Shown: positions 34,625-44,606, counted from the first letter of the stretch. The stretch is DNA of 64,000 bases from Brevundimonas intermedia (GCF_027922165.1 NZ_BSFD01000005.1:44938-108937); one strand, 5' to 3'. Notes: a model not told the origin generated them from the letters alone. A program made the numbers and translations.

Positions 34625-36583
34625 TTGAACTTCATTGAAAACATGCCGGTGGGGCGCAAGCTCGCTCTCGCTTTCGGTATCGTCCTCGCGGCGATCGCCG
34701 TCATGGGCGCCGTCGTTGTGACTAACCTGTTCGCACTGCAGCATGCCGACGAAGCCAGAAGTCTGGAGAACAAGCTGAACCGGACCCTTGCGGTCGCTGA
34801 GTTCCGCCTTTCCAAACAGGAAAACGCCTACCGCGGTTATCTTCTGTCTCAAGACGTCTATTACTCCGAACGCGTGGACCTCCATCGCGCCAAGTTCAAA
34901 GAAGCTCTGGAACAACTGCACGCCGACTTGCCGGCTGACCGTCAGGCGCCGATCGACAAGGCGATCCAGTCCGCCGACGGCTGGTATGAAAACATCGTCC
35001 AGGTCGGCAAGGGCATGGTCGCTGAAGGACGGGCCGCAGAGGCCGCCCAGATGGTCGGTCAAACCGGCACCGCCGACAAATTCATTGAACCTGTCGAAGC
35101 CGCGATCGACGAGTTGAAGGCCGGAAATGACGCAGCCCTGGACGCGTCACGCAAAGCGCAGGCCGCCGCCGCCGAAAGCGCGCTGATGGCTGTGGTGATC
35201 GGCTTGGCCGGCGCCATACTGATGGCGCTCGCCGCCGGTCTGGTCGCGACCCGTTCCATCGTCCGGCCGACCTTCAGCATGATCGGCTATATGCAGAAAC
35301 TGATGGCGGGCGACACCACCATTCAGATCGTCGGCGCCGATCGTAAGGATGAGTTCGGCAAGATGGCCCAGGCGATCGTCGCCTTCCGCGACGCCGCCGT
35401 CGATAAGGTCCGCGTCGAGCAGGAGGCCGCAGCCAACCGCTCGATGTCCGAGCAGGAGCGTATGGCCAACGAGGCCGAAAAGGCGCGGATCGCCGAAGAA
35501 GATCGCGTGGCCCTGACGGCGCTGGCCGAGGGTCTGGCGGCCATGTCGAACGGCGACCTGACGCATCGGTTCACGGTCGAGGTGTCGCCGCGTTCGCAGC
35601 AGTTGAAGACCGACTTCAACGCCGCCATCGCCCAGCTGCAGCAAGCCCTGAGCGTGGTGTTGGGCAATGTCGCCGGCATCCGGTCGGGCGCCGGCGAAAT
35701 CTCCCAGGCCGCCGACGACCTGTCGCGCCGCACCGAACAACAGGCGGCCTCGCTGGAAGAGACCGCGGCCGCCCTGGACGAGATCACCGCCACGGTCAAC
35801 AAGACCGCCTCGGGCGCGCGCCAGGCCTCCGAAGTCGTCCAGGCCGCCAAGGGCGACGCCGAGACTTCGGGCGTGATCGTGCGGGATGCGGTCGAGGCCA
35901 TGCAGGCCATCGAGGGATCGTCCAGCCAGATCAACCAGATCATCGGCGTGATCGACGAGATCGCCTTCCAGACCAATCTGCTGGCTCTGAACGCCGGGGT
36001 CGAGGCGGCGCGGGCCGGCGAGGCCGGTCGAGGTTTCGCGGTGGTGGCCTCGGAAGTCCGGGCCCTGGCCCAACGGTCGGCGGAAGCCGCGAAGGAAATC
36101 AAGACCCTGATCTCGGCCTCGACCACCCAGGTCGGGTCGGGCGTGAAACTGGTCGGCCAGACCGGCGAGGCCCTGCAGCGGATCGTGGATCGCGTCGCCG
36201 AGATCGACGGTCTGGTGTCGGAGATCGCCGCCTCGGCCCAGGAACAGGCCATCGGCCTAGCCGAGGTCAATACGGCCGTAAACCAGATGGATCAGGTCAC
36301 CCAGCAGAATGCGGCCATGGTCGAGCAATCGACCGCCGCCAGCCATTCGTTGGCCCAGGAGGCCGAGGCCCTGCAAGCGTCCGTGGCCCAGTTCAAGGTC
36401 GGCGCGGGTGCGCAAGACGCTGCAGCGCCGCGTCGGGCTTCTTCTCCCGCTCGGTCTTCGCAAGCGCCGGCGGCCTCGCCCGCCAAGCCGGTCAGCCGCG
36501 TCATCCAGGCGCTGAAGACCGTGGGCCGTGGCGGCGCAGCACCCAAGATCGAGGCTGACGCCGAGGGTTGGGAAGAGTTCTGA
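34625..36583 (+). CDS. mcpA: methyl-accepting chemotaxis protein
   Basis: This 652-residue chemoreceptor starts at a TTG with GGGAGAG upstream; the alignment with the paralogue at 33587 supports this start. It has TM1 (about 13-35), a helical periplasmic domain, TM2 (about 183-206), a HAMP domain from about 208, a second HAMP-like segment near 300 and a signalling domain. The highly conserved hairpin tip reads IDEIAFQTNLLALNAGVEAA. The C-terminus AEGWEEF is a pentapeptide-type tether likely to recruit CheR. It heads the che operon, as mcpA does in Caulobacter; the name rests on that position. Confidence 0.95.
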   Translation: MNFIENMPVGRKLALAFGIVLAAIAVMGAVVVTNLFALQHADEARSLENKLNRTLAVAEFRLSKQENAYRGYLLSQDVYYSERVDLHRAKFKEALEQLHADLPADRQAPIDKAIQSADGWYENIVQVGKGMVAEGRAAEAAQMVGQTGTADKFIEPVEAAIDELKAGNDAALDASRKAQAAAAESALMAVVIGLAGAILMALAAGLVATRSIVRPTFSMIGYMQKLMAGDTTIQIVGADRKDEFGKMAQAIVAFRDAAVDKVRVEQEAAANRSMSEQERMANEAEKARIAEEDRVALTALAEGLAAMSNGDLTHRFTVEVSPRSQQLKTDFNAAIAQLQQALSVVLGNVAGIRSGAGEISQAADDLSRRTEQQAASLEETAAALDEITATVNKTASGARQASEVVQAAKGDAETSGVIVRDAVEAMQAIEGSSSQINQIIGVIDEIAFQTNLLALNAGVEAARAGEAGRGFAVVASEVRALAQRSAEAAKEIKTLISASTTQVGSGVKLVGQTGEALQRIVDRVAEIDGLVSEIAASAQEQAIGLAEVNTAVNQMDQVTQQNAAMVEQSTAASHSLAQEAEALQASVAQFKVGAGAQDAAAPRRASSPARSSQAPAASPAKPVSRVIQALKTVGRGGAAPKIEADAEGWEEF

Positions 36584-36656
36584 TGATTCCCTCTTCAAGC
36601 GATATTTACCAACGCCATGCGATGCTTGGCTGTGAGGCAGAGGGAGGAGAGTTTTC

Positions 36657-36944
36657 ATGACCGACGCCATCGTTCTTGCACCTGTGCTGGACATGAACGC
36701 GGCCGAGCCGCTGAAGGCCGAATTGCTGGCCCGACGCGGACAGGCGATCACGCTGGACGCCTCCAACGTCGAACGTTTGGGCGGCCTTTGTCTGCAAGTG
36801 CTGTTGTCGGCCCACAAGACCTGGGCCGCCGACGGGGCCGATCTGACGATCGAACCCCGGTCTGAAGGTTTTTCCGAACAATGGGCCGCTTTCGGCGCGC
36901 CTGAAATCAACGCTCAAGACCTCATTGAAGGAACGCTCGCGTGA
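36657..36944 (+). CDS. cheX: STAS-domain protein CheX (Caulobacter nomenclature)
   Basis: This 95-residue protein is a single STAS-like domain: DAIVLAPVLDMNAAEPLKAELLARRG when read in two halves, then ITLDASNVERLGGLCLQVLLSA, where the serine normally phosphorylated in anti-anti-sigma factors sits next to N (ASNVERLGG) and is shifted. It occupies the position called cheX in the Caulobacter operon, which differs from the CheX phosphatase of Thermotoga and Borrelia. It overlaps the next gene by 4 nt. Confidence 0.8.
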   Translation: MTDAIVLAPVLDMNAAEPLKAELLARRGQAITLDASNVERLGGLCLQVLLSAHKTWAADGADLTIEPRSEGFSEQWAAFGAPEINAQDLIEGTLA

Positions 36945-37306
36945 AAAAGACAGTCCTCACCGTCGATGATTCCCGCACGATGCGCGACATGCTGCTGATG
37001 GCGCTGGAGGACGCGGGCTACCACGTCATCCAGGCGGTCGATGGCATTGATGGCCTGGAGACCCTGGCCGCGAACGGCGCCGACGTGGTGATCACCGACA
37101 TCAACATGCCGCGCATGGACGGCTTCGGCTTCATCGAGGGCATGCGCGCCGATCCGAACCACCGCACCACGCCGTGCCTGGTGCTGACGACCGAGAGCGA
37201 CGCCGAGAAGAAGGCCCGCGCCCGCGCCGCCGGCGCAACGGGCTGGATCGTCAAACCTTTCGACCCGGCCAAACTGGTCGACGCCGTTCGCCGCGTCGCG
37301 GCCTAA
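36941..37306 (+). CDS. cheY: chemotaxis response regulator CheY (first copy)
   Basis: This 121-residue single receiver domain has all key residues: the acidic pair in TVDDSRTMRD, the phosphoacceptor in VVITDINMPRMDGFGF, the threonine in LVLTTESD and the lysine in WIVKPFDPAKL. It carries the phosphoryl signal from CheA to the flagellar motor or acts as a phosphate sink; three CheY-type proteins in the operon make the division of labour uncertain. It overlaps cheX by 4 nt. Confidence 0.93.
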   Translation: MKKTVLTVDDSRTMRDMLLMALEDAGYHVIQAVDGIDGLETLAANGADVVITDINMPRMDGFGFIEGMRADPNHRTTPCLVLTTESDAEKKARARAAGATGWIVKPFDPAKLVDAVRRVAA

Positions 37307-37333
37307 CCCAAGAGATCGGTCAGGCCGCAAGCC

Positions 37334-39589
37334 ATGGACGCCTTCGAAGCCATCAAAGCCACCTTCTTCCAGGAATGCGACGAACTGCTCGCAGACCTGG
37401 AATCGAAGCTCATGCTGCTGGAACAGGGTCAAACCGACCTTGAAACCATCAACGCCGTCTTCCGCGCCGTCCACTCGGTGAAGGGCGGGGCAGGGGCGTT
37501 CGGCCTGGAGGCTCTGGTTCGCTTCGCCCACGTCTTTGAAACTTTGATGGACGAGTTGCGGGGCGGTCGTAAACCCTGCGACACGGTCACGATCAAGACC
37601 CTGCTGCGCGCCTCCGATGTGCTCGCTGACCATATCCAGGCCGCGCAAGGTTTGGCGCCGCCCGTGGACGAAGAACGTTCGGCCGGTCTGGTGCACGAGC
37701 TTGAACTTCTGACCCACGGGGGCGAAGCGCCCCCGGTTGTCGAGGAAGACGAAGACGACTTCGGCTTTACCCCGATGGCCTTCGACGCCGCTCTCGACGA
37801 GCCTCTGGCCGATCTGGGCGGTTCGGGCGAGATCGAGGTCGCCGCATCCGAGGCTCAGACGGGCTGGCGCGTTCTGTTCAAACCGCACAGCCGCATGTAC
37901 GGCAGCGCCAACGAAGCCGGCCTGCTGCTGCGCGAACTGGGACGGGTTGGGCCGACAACCGTATCGGTGGATGCGGAAAACCTGCCGACGCTCGATATCC
38001 TCGTCGCCGAGGAAGGCTATCTGACCTGGACGATCGATCTGACCGCCGAGGTCGATGAAAAGGTCGTCCGCGAGGTGTTCGACTTCGTCGAGGCCGACTG
38101 CGACCTGACGGTTTCGCCTCTGGGCGGCGCCCCCGCCCTGGAATTCGAAGAGGAGCCGCCGGCGGTCCTGCCGGCCAGCGACGACCTGGATGTGGCCGCG
38201 CTTCTGGCGAAAGCCGCCGGCGCCGCGCCCCCGGAGGCGCCAGCACCAGCGCCCGCCCCCGTCGCTGCAGCGCCTGAACCCGCTCCGGCTCCTGCGCCCG
38301 CCCCTGTGCCCCCCCCGGTGGCTGCGGCGCCCGCGCCGACCACCGCTCCGGTCCCGCCGGCCCAGGTCGCTGCGCCCGTAGCCCCCGCTCCGGTCACCAT
38401 TCGCGTCGATTTGGATCGGGTGGACCGTCTGATCAACGTGGTCGGCGAATTAGTCATCCAGCAGGCGATGCTGTCGCAGCGCGTGCTGGAGAGCGGCTTG
38501 GCCCGTTCGTCGGGCATCGCCCTTGGCCTGGAAGATCTCGAACTGCTGACGCGGGAGATCCAGGACAGCGTCATGGCCATTCGCGCCCAGCCGGTGAAGT
38601 CGGTGTTCCAGCGCATGCCGCGCCTGGTGCGTGAAGTCGCCGACATGGTCTCCAAACAGGTTCGCCTGGTCACCGCCGGCGAAGACACCGAGGTCGACAA
38701 GACCGTGGTCGAGCGCCTTGCGGAACCCATCACCCACATGCTGCGCAACGCCATCGACCACGGGCTGGAGACGCCCGAGGATCGCGTCGCCGCCGGCAAG
38801 CCCGCCGAGGGCACGGTGCGCCTGGCCGCCCTGCACCGTTCGGGCCGGATTGTCATCGAAATCTCCGACGACGGTCGCGGCATCAATCGCGAGCGGGTCA
38901 AGAAGATCGCCATCGACAAGGGGCTGATTGCGCCCGAAGCCGCCCTGACCGACGAGCAGATCGACAATCTGATCTTCCTGCCCGGCTTCTCCACCGCCGC
39001 CGTGGTGTCCGATATCTCGGGCCGCGGCGTAGGCATGGATGTGGTCAAACGCTCGATCCAGGCCCTGGGCGGTCGCATCTCGATCAGCTCAGTGCCCGGC
39101 AAGGGCTCGACCTTCACCCTCAGCCTGCCGCTGACCCTGGCGGTGTTGGACGGCATGGTGGTGTCCGCCGCCGACCAGATCCTGATCGCGCCCCTGCCGG
39201 CCATCGTCGAGAGCCTGACGCCGCAGGAAAGCGACCTGCATTATGTCGGCGGCGTGGATCCGGTCATCCGCTTCCGCGAGCGTTTTCTGCCCTTGATCGA
39301 CGTCGCCATGACCATGGGCTTCCGCGATACGCCTGTGGTGCCCAACGAAGGCGTCGCCGTGGTGGTCGAGACCGAGGGCGGCCAGCAGGCGGCCCTGTTG
39401 TTCGACGCCATCCAGGGCCAGCGCCAGGTCGTTATCAAGAGCCTCGAGACCAACTACCAGCAGGTCGAGGGCGTCGCCGCCGCGACTATTCTGGGCGACG
39501 GTCGCGTCGCCCTGATCCTGGACGTTGACGTCCTCGTCACCGACATGCGCCGCAAATCCGGCCGCCCAGACTTCAAGCTCGCGAGTTGA
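37334..39589 (+). CDS. cheA: chemotaxis histidine kinase CheA
   Basis: This 751-residue kinase has the P1 phosphotransfer domain with H47 in FRAVHSVKGGAGAFG, then a domain of about 80 residues starting WRVLFKPHSRMYGSANEAGL that probably serves as P2. A long alanine/proline linker (about 290-355) precedes the P3 dimerisation region. P4 ATPase motifs are THMLRNAIDHGLE, ISDDGRGI and DISGRGVGMDVVK. The C-terminal P5 CheW-like domain ends with ALILDVDVLVTDM. The linker is much longer than usual and of low complexity. Confidence 0.96.
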   Translation: MDAFEAIKATFFQECDELLADLESKLMLLEQGQTDLETINAVFRAVHSVKGGAGAFGLEALVRFAHVFETLMDELRGGRKPCDTVTIKTLLRASDVLADHIQAAQGLAPPVDEERSAGLVHELELLTHGGEAPPVVEEDEDDFGFTPMAFDAALDEPLADLGGSGEIEVAASEAQTGWRVLFKPHSRMYGSANEAGLLLRELGRVGPTTVSVDAENLPTLDILVAEEGYLTWTIDLTAEVDEKVVREVFDFVEADCDLTVSPLGGAPALEFEEEPPAVLPASDDLDVAALLAKAAGAAPPEAPAPAPAPVAAAPEPAPAPAPAPVPPPVAAAPAPTTAPVPPAQVAAPVAPAPVTIRVDLDRVDRLINVVGELVIQQAMLSQRVLESGLARSSGIALGLEDLELLTREIQDSVMAIRAQPVKSVFQRMPRLVREVADMVSKQVRLVTAGEDTEVDKTVVERLAEPITHMLRNAIDHGLETPEDRVAAGKPAEGTVRLAALHRSGRIVIEISDDGRGINRERVKKIAIDKGLIAPEAALTDEQIDNLIFLPGFSTAAVVSDISGRGVGMDVVKRSIQALGGRISISSVPGKGSTFTLSLPLTLAVLDGMVVSAADQILIAPLPAIVESLTPQESDLHYVGGVDPVIRFRERFLPLIDVAMTMGFRDTPVVPNEGVAVVVETEGGQQAALLFDAIQGQRQVVIKSLETNYQQVEGVAAATILGDGRVALILDVDVLVTDMRRKSGRPDFKLAS

Positions 39590-39592
39590 ACC

Positions 39593-40048
39593 ATGAATGA
39601 AGCCAACGACTCCCAGCGCGAACTCATCGCCTTCCGTATCGGCCGACAGGAATTCTGCGTCGACATCATGTCGGTGCGTGAAATCCGAGGCTGGACCCCC
39701 GCGACGCCGTTACCGCGTTCGCCCGGCTATATGAAGGGCGTCATCAACCTACGCGGGACCGTCCTGCCGATCATCGATCTGGGCGCGCGTTTCGGGCTCG
39801 AGACGTCCGAACCGACGGCCCGTCACGTCATCATGGTCGCCCATATCGGAGGCCGGATGGTCGGCCTGCTGGTCGACGCCGTGTCTGACATTCTGGAGAT
39901 GAACGACGCCTCGGTGCAGCCGACCCCGGACGTCGCCAGCGACCAGGTGAAGACCTTCGTCAAGGGCATCTTCTCCATCGACGGCCGCATGATCAGCCTG
40001 ATCGAACTGGATCACATCCTGCCCCAGGTCGAGGCGGAAGCCGCATGA
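39593..40048 (+). CDS. cheW: chemotaxis coupling protein CheW
   Basis: This 151-residue adaptor links CheA to receptors. It has the two five-stranded barrels typical of Che[20 protein letters not shown] and [20 protein letters not shown], then [20 protein letters not shown] and [17 protein letters not shown]. It begins 3 nt after cheA and overlaps cheR by 4 nt. Confidence 0.96.
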   Translation: MNEANDSQRELIAFRIGRQEFCVDIMSVREIRGWTPATPLPRSPGYMKGVINLRGTVLPIIDLGARFGLETSEPTARHVIMVAHIGGRMVGLLVDAVSDILEMNDASVQPTPDVASDQVKTFVKGIFSIDGRMISLIELDHILPQVEAEAA

Positions 40049-40905
40049 ATCCCGCACCCGGACGGGGATCGATCGTAGAGGGTGAGTTCGTCTTCACCGC
40101 TGACGACTTTCGTCAGATCGCAGAAATGCTGCACGCTCACGCCGGCATCGCGCTGAACGAAGGCAAGGCCGCGCTCGTCTATTCGCGTCTGGCCAAACGC
40201 CTGCGGACGCTGGGCCTGTCCAGCTTCCGGGACTATTGCGCCCTGGTCGAAGGCGTCGATGGAATCGACGAACGCCAGAAGATGACGGCGGCCCTGACCA
40301 CCAATGTGACCCGCTTCTATCGCGAGCCGCACCATTTCGACGATCTGCGCGACCGCGTCCTGCCCAAGCTGGTCGAGCGGGCCCGCGCCGGCGGCCGGGT
40401 GCGACTGTGGTCGGCCGCCTGTTCGAACGGGCAAGAGCCCTATTCGATGGCCCTGACCCTGCTGTCGGTCCTGCCCGAGGCGGCGGATCTGGATGTGCGC
40501 ATCCTGGCCACCGACATCGACCCGAACATGGTTGCCCAGGGCCATGACGGCACCTATTCCGAGGAGGCCCTGGAACCGGCGCCGGCGACCTTGTGGCGCA
40601 AATATTTCAATCGAGCCGATCGTGGCGCCTGGACCGCCGGTCCGCAACTGAAACGACTGGTGTCGTTTAAGGAACTGAACCTGATCGGCGACTGGCCCAT
40701 GAAGGGCAAGTTCGACGTCATCTTCTGCCGCAACGTCGTCATCTATTTCGACGACCCGACGCAGGAGCGCGTCTGGAACCGGTTCGTGCCGCTGATGCAG
40801 CCTGGCGCAACCCTCTATATCGGCCATTCCGAGCGCGTCGCCGGGCCGGCCGCCAACAAGCTTCAGACTGCAGGTCTGACCACCTACCGCCTAGGAGCCG
40901 GCTGA
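40045..40905 (+). CDS. cheR: chemotaxis protein methyltransferase CheR
   Basis: This 286-residue enzyme methylates glutamates on chemoreceptors with S-adenosylmethionine. An N-terminal helical domain precedes [18 protein letters not shown], then the cofactor motif [28 protein letters not shown] and [14 protein letters not shown]. The MCP at 34625 carries a WEEF tail that could tether it. Its stop codon overlaps the cheB start. Confidence 0.96.
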   Translation: MNPAPGRGSIVEGEFVFTADDFRQIAEMLHAHAGIALNEGKAALVYSRLAKRLRTLGLSSFRDYCALVEGVDGIDERQKMTAALTTNVTRFYREPHHFDDLRDRVLPKLVERARAGGRVRLWSAACSNGQEPYSMALTLLSVLPEAADLDVRILATDIDPNMVAQGHDGTYSEEALEPAPATLWRKYFNRADRGAWTAGPQLKRLVSFKELNLIGDWPMKGKFDVIFCRNVVIYFDDPTQERVWNRFVPLMQPGATLYIGHSERVAGPAANKLQTAGLTTYRLGAG

Positions 40906-41945
40906 TGAGCGCCAAGATCAAGGTCCTGGTGGTGGACGACAGCCTGACGATGCGTGGCCTGATCTCGGCCGCTCTGAAGTCAGATCCCGAGATCGAGGTC
41001 GTCGGCACGGCGGCCGACCCCATCGAGGCGCGGGCCGCCATCAAGGAACTGAACCCCGACGTCCTGACCCTGGACGTCGAGATGCCCAATATGAACGGGC
41101 TGGAATTCCTTGAGAAGATCATGCGGTTGCGGCCAATGCCCGTGGTTATGGTCTCGACTCTGACGGCGGCCGGCACGGACGTGACCCTGGCGGCGCTGGA
41201 AATCGGCGCCGTGGACGCCGTGGCCAAGCCGGCCGTAGCCAGCGTCGACGCCTTCCACGACCTTATCGACAAGGTGAAGACAGCGGCGCGTTCGCGTGTC
41301 CGCGCGCGCACCGACATCCCCGCGAGGGAGGCGGCGCCCAGCGCCTATCGACCGGCCGCCAGCCATATTCTGGCTATCGGCTCCTCGACCGGCGGGGTGG
41401 AAGCCCTGTTGACGGTTCTCAGCGGTTTCCCCGCCAACTGCCCGGCGACCATCATCACCCAGCACATGCCGGCGACCTTCACCGCCAGCTTCGCCGCCCG
41501 TCTGGACCGCGTCTGCGCGCCGACCGTGACCGAAGCCTTCGAAGGCGCGCAGCTGAAGACCGGTCACATCTATCTCGCGCCCGGCGGCGCCGCCCACCTT
41601 GAAGTCACGCCCGGCATGACGCCGCGCTGCCATCTGGTGCAAAGCGACCCGGTCAATGGTCATCGCCCGTCGGTGGATGTCATGTTCGAGTCTGTCGTGC
41701 GCCTGAAGCGGCCGATGACCGGCGTGATCCTGACCGGCATGGGCCGGGACGGCGCCAAGGGCCTGAAGGCCATTCGCGACGCCGGTGGACGCACTCTGGG
41801 GCAGGACGAGGCGACCTCGGTCGTCTACGGCATGCCCAAAGCCGCCTTCGAACTGGGCGCCGTGGAACGGCAATTGCCGCTTCATCGCCTGTCCTCCGCC
41901 ATCCTAGAACTGTGCGCCGAATCGGGCGCGCGGTCGATCGCCTGA
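40905..41945 (+). CDS. cheB: chemotaxis methylesterase/glutamine deamidase CheB
   Basis: This 346-residue enzyme has a receiver domain (about 1-125: [28 protein letters not shown]) and a methylesterase domain. The catalytic triad is visible as serine in [12 protein letters not shown], histidine in [13 protein letters not shown] and aspartate in [12 protein letters not shown]. It removes methyl groups added by CheR to reset receptor sensitivity when phosphorylated by CheA. The two domains are joined by a short arginine-rich linker. Confidence 0.96.
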   Translation: MSAKIKVLVVDDSLTMRGLISAALKSDPEIEVVGTAADPIEARAAIKELNPDVLTLDVEMPNMNGLEFLEKIMRLRPMPVVMVSTLTAAGTDVTLAALEIGAVDAVAKPAVASVDAFHDLIDKVKTAARSRVRARTDIPAREAAPSAYRPAASHILAIGSSTGGVEALLTVLSGFPANCPATIITQHMPATFTASFAARLDRVCAPTVTEAFEGAQLKTGHIYLAPGGAAHLEVTPGMTPRCHLVQSDPVNGHRPSVDVMFESVVRLKRPMTGVILTGMGRDGAKGLKAIRDAGGRTLGQDEATSVVYGMPKAAFELGAVERQLPLHRLSSAILELCAESGARSIA

Positions 41946-41962
41946 CCCCCGGGAGCGCCCCC

Positions 41963-42352
41963 ATGCCCGCAGCCGCCTCTCTCCATTGCCTGGTCGTCGA
42001 CGATCAGATGACGATGCGCTCTTTGGTCCGTACCAGCCTGCAACAACTGGGCGTGCGCGAGATCCGCGAAGCCGCCGATGGCGATATCGCCCTTCGCGAC
42101 ATCATCTCCAAGCCCGCGCACCTGATTATCTCGGATTACAATATGCCCAATCTGGACGGCTTGGGCCTGCTGCGCGCCGTTCGCGCCCACCCGCCGACGT
42201 CCAAGACCGCCTTCATCATGCTGACCGGTCGGGCCGACCGCGAACTGGTGCAGCGGGCGGTGCAGTTCGGGGTCAACAACTACCTGGTCAAGCCCTTCAC
42301 CGTCGCCCAGCTGAAAGGCAAGCTGGAAGCCGTATTCGGTGCTCTGACATGA
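41963..42352 (+). CDS. cheY: CheY-type response regulator (second copy)
   Basis: This 129-residue receiver domain has the acidic pair in CLVVDDQMTMRSLV, the phosphoacceptor in LIISDYNMPNLDGLG, the threonine in IMLTGRAD and the lysine in YLVKPFTVAQLK. The ATG at 41963 is preceded by GGGAG. Its place between cheB and cheD matches the second cheY of the Caulobacter operon. The stop overlaps the cheD start. Confidence 0.93.
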   Translation: MPAAASLHCLVVDDQMTMRSLVRTSLQQLGVREIREAADGDIALRDIISKPAHLIISDYNMPNLDGLGLLRAVRAHPPTSKTAFIMLTGRADRELVQRAVQFGVNNYLVKPFTVAQLKGKLEAVFGALT

Positions 42353-42894
42353 GTTTCGCCGCCCTGAAAGACTGCAAGGAAAAGAAGGTGCACGTCGGGC
42401 AGGGCGAGCATCATATTACGCGCGACCCGGACGTCGTGCTGAGCACGATCCTGGGCTCCTGCGTCGCCATGTGCCTGCGGGACCCGGTCGCCGGGATCGG
42501 CGGCATGAACCACTTCCTGCTTCCTGAGGGTTCGGGCGCAGGCACCGACGCCGGGCGTCGCTACGGCGCCTACGCCATGGAGCTGCTGATCAACGACATG
42601 CTGAAGGCCGGGGGGCGCCGTGAGCGTCTCGAGGCCAAGCTGTTCGGCGGCGGCCGCATGTTCGACAGTCTGCGCGACGTCGGGCGCTCCAACGCCGATT
42701 TCGCCGAGAAATTCCTGCGCGACGAAGGCATTCCTGTCGTGGGCGGCAGTCTTCGCGGCGACGGCGGCCGGCGGGTGCATTACTGGCCCGTGACCGGCAA
42801 GGCCCTGCAACGCGCTGTGACCGACACCGTGGCGCCCAAGCCCATTCCCGTCGCGCCACCCCCCGTCGATACGGGCGCCCTGGAGCTGTTCTGA
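42349..42894 (+). CDS. cheD: chemoreceptor glutamine deamidase CheD
   Basis: This 181-residue deamidase converts receptor glutamines to glutamates and, in other bacteria, interacts with CheC. The catalytic cysteine is in TILGSCVAMCLRDP and the histidine in GGMNHFLLPEG. The conserved segment AKLFGGGRMFDSL follows. The C-terminal tail (about 155-181) is proline-rich. The start overlaps the upstream cheY stop (ATGA) and no cheC gene is present in the operon. Confidence 0.95.
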   Translation: MSFAALKDCKEKKVHVGQGEHHITRDPDVVLSTILGSCVAMCLRDPVAGIGGMNHFLLPEGSGAGTDAGRRYGAYAMELLINDMLKAGGRRERLEAKLFGGGRMFDSLRDVGRSNADFAEKFLRDEGIPVVGGSLRGDGGRRVHYWPVTGKALQRAVTDTVAPKPIPVAPPPVDTGALELF

Positions 42895-43235
42895 TGCACG
42901 CCCCCCCCGAACACGCGCAACTTCTGGCCGCCATCGCCGACGAGCTGATGGGCGTGCGCGAGGGGATCGATCACGTCGAGGCTCTGGTCAGTCGCCTGGT
43001 GCGTCGCGCCCCGGCCGAAGATCGGGCCGAGGCCCTGACCGAAGCCCAGGCCCTGGACGCCCTGACGCAAAGGCTGGAAGCGCTTTCCGGCGTGCTGCGA
43101 ATGCTGGGAAACGGCGCCACGCCCGCCGAGTCCGTCAGCCGCATATCCTTGGCCGACATGGCGGTGCGCCTGCGCCCCGCTGCCGGCGTGCAGACGGCCG
43201 GAGCATCGGACTCGGGCGATCTGATGCTGTTCTGA
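42894..43235 (+). CDS. cheU: CheU-like chemotaxis operon protein
   Basis: This 113-residue protein is mostly helical: ELMGVREGIDHVEALVSRLV followed by LTEAQALDALTQRLEALSGV suggests coiled-coil or helical bundling. It ends DSGDLMLF. It overlaps the cheD stop by 1 nt. I assign the name from its position, which is that of cheU in the Caulobacter operon; no catalytic motif is visible. It resembles the four-helix phosphatase-type helpers only loosely. Confidence 0.75.
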   Translation: MHAPPEHAQLLAAIADELMGVREGIDHVEALVSRLVRRAPAEDRAEALTEAQALDALTQRLEALSGVLRMLGNGATPAESVSRISLADMAVRLRPAAGVQTAGASDSGDLMLF

Positions 43236-43239
43236 CGCC

Positions 43240-43833
43240 GTGACGAAAACGCCGGACAAGATCAATCTGGCGCATTCGACGGTTCTGCTCGTTGACGACC
43301 AACCGACCTCGCTCGATCTCCTCAGCTCCATCGTCCAGGGCTTCGGCGTCCGGGAACAGCTGAAATGCCATGCGGCCAAGGACGCCGTCGAACTGCTTCA
43401 GCGTCGGGCGGTCGATCTCATCCTCGTCGATTGCGCCATGCCTGAAATGGACGGCTACGACTTCGTGCGCTGGCTGCGACGCGAGGCCGCCGAACCCGCC
43501 CGTTTCACCCCGGTCATCATGATTCTGGGTCATGCCGCCCATGCCCGCGTGGCCCGGGGTCGGGACTGCGGCGCCAGCTACATCGTCGCCAAGCCACTGA
43601 CGCCTTCGGTACTGCTGAGACGCATAGCCTGGCTGGGCGCCCATTCCCGCGACTTTGTCGAGGTGGAAAGCTACGTCGGCCCCGATCGCCGCGTTCGCAA
43701 CTATGGCCCTCCGCCAGGAGAAGAAGGCCGGCGTCAGACCGATCTGTCCGGGGATCTCGGCGAAGCCGTCGAGGCCAATATGGATCAGGACACGATCGAC
43801 ATGATGCTGAAGCCCATGAAGGTCAATCTGTGA
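43240..43833 (+). CDS. CheY-type response regulator (third copy, extended)
   Basis: This 197-residue protein starts at GTG 43240, 4 nt after cheU. The receiver domain (about 10-135) has VLLVDDQPTSLDLL, the phosphoacceptor in LILVDCAMPEMDGYDF and the lysine in YIVAKPLTPSVLL; the usual threonine position reads ILGHAAH, with glycine instead. A C-terminal extension of about 60 residues (GPDRRVRNYGPPPGEEGRRQ) is a feature I know from regulators of this type near flagellar and chemotaxis genes. It corresponds to cheYIII in Caulobacter. Confidence 0.85.
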   Translation: MTKTPDKINLAHSTVLLVDDQPTSLDLLSSIVQGFGVREQLKCHAAKDAVELLQRRAVDLILVDCAMPEMDGYDFVRWLRREAAEPARFTPVIMILGHAAHARVARGRDCGASYIVAKPLTPSVLLRRIAWLGAHSRDFVEVESYVGPDRRVRNYGPPPGEEGRRQTDLSGDLGEAVEANMDQDTIDMMLKPMKVNL

Positions 43834-43843
43834 GTACCGTCTT

Positions 43844-44314
43844 ATGACCGCCGCCCCTGAGCCTCCGCGTATCCGCAAGGTCCGCACCTCGCTGCAAAGG
43901 CAGATGGCCCGCCCTGGCGGCATCACCATAGACGAAGCGGTCGAGCGAGCCGAGCAGGGTCTCGAGAGCCACCGCGACCGGATTATGGGAATTCTTCAGG
44001 CTCAGGTCGACCTGTTGAACAGTCTGTGCCGCCGACGTCCGCCGAAGGCGGACAGCAAGATCTACGCTCTCGCTTCTGCCCTTGTGGACCTAGCCGGCTT
44101 TCTGGAAATCCCTCCCTTCTACACGGCGGCCTACAGCCTGTGTGAGGCGACGCATCAGATGACGGCCGCCAAGACCTGGTCTTGGCCGGCGGTCGAAGTT
44201 CATGCTCACGCCCTCACCCTGATTCTCGCCAACGACTGCAACGGGGGTGAGGCCATTGATCATCTGCTGGCAGGCCTGCACGCTGTCGTTCAGCGCGGCG
44301 CGCCCGCAGGTTAA
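43844..44314 (+). CDS. cheE: CheE-like chemotaxis operon protein
   Basis: This 156-residue protein has a basic N-terminus (PRIRKVRTSLQRQMARPGG) and a helical remainder: IDEAVERAEQGLESHRDRIM, then LASALVDLAGFLEIPPFYTA and HALTLILANDCNGGEAIDHL. The layout fits a histidine-phosphotransfer-like helical bundle, but there is no clear HxxKG motif. The name follows its position as last gene of the Caulobacter-type che operon. No terminator is evident after it. Confidence 0.75.
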   Translation: MTAAPEPPRIRKVRTSLQRQMARPGGITIDEAVERAEQGLESHRDRIMGILQAQVDLLNSLCRRRPPKADSKIYALASALVDLAGFLEIPPFYTAAYSLCEATHQMTAAKTWSWPAVEVHAHALTLILANDCNGGEAIDHLLAGLHAVVQRGAPAG

Positions 44315-44529
44315 CAGGCGGCGCATTACTGCGGAACAGGGGCGAAACGAATCGGGACCGAATCGGCGACTCCGCCCCATTCGTCATTTGTTCCCCGCAA
44401 CATATTGTATCTTAACGTCGATTAACCACAACTCATCAACGATGGAAGTGGCGTCTTCGCGCCCAAAACGACATATACTGTTCTCACCCATCTTCCCCCC
44501 CATCACCTGAACCGCTAGGTCATCTCCGT

Positions 44530-44606
44530 GGCCCCGTAGCTCAGCCGCATAGAGCAAGGCTTTCCTAAAGCCGAGGTCGCAGGTTGGAGTCCTGCCGGGG
44601 TCGCCA
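44530..44606 (+). tRNA. tRNA-Arg (anticodon CCT)
   Basis: A 77-nt cloverleaf: the acceptor stem GGCCCCG pairs with CGGGGTC, the anticodon loop TTCCTAA gives CCT (arginine codon AGG), the T stem is GCAGG/CCTGC, and CCA is encoded. The top pair of the anticodon stem is a mismatch (A-G), leaving four pairs. It stands alone in the gap after cheE and is followed by an AT-richer, decayed region. Confidence 0.93.

Noticed and set aside
44412-44426. TTAA-N6-TTAAC resembling a CtrA-binding site before tRNA-Arg
   Set aside because: The CtrA consensus needs seven nucleotides between the half-sites; here there are six, on both strands.
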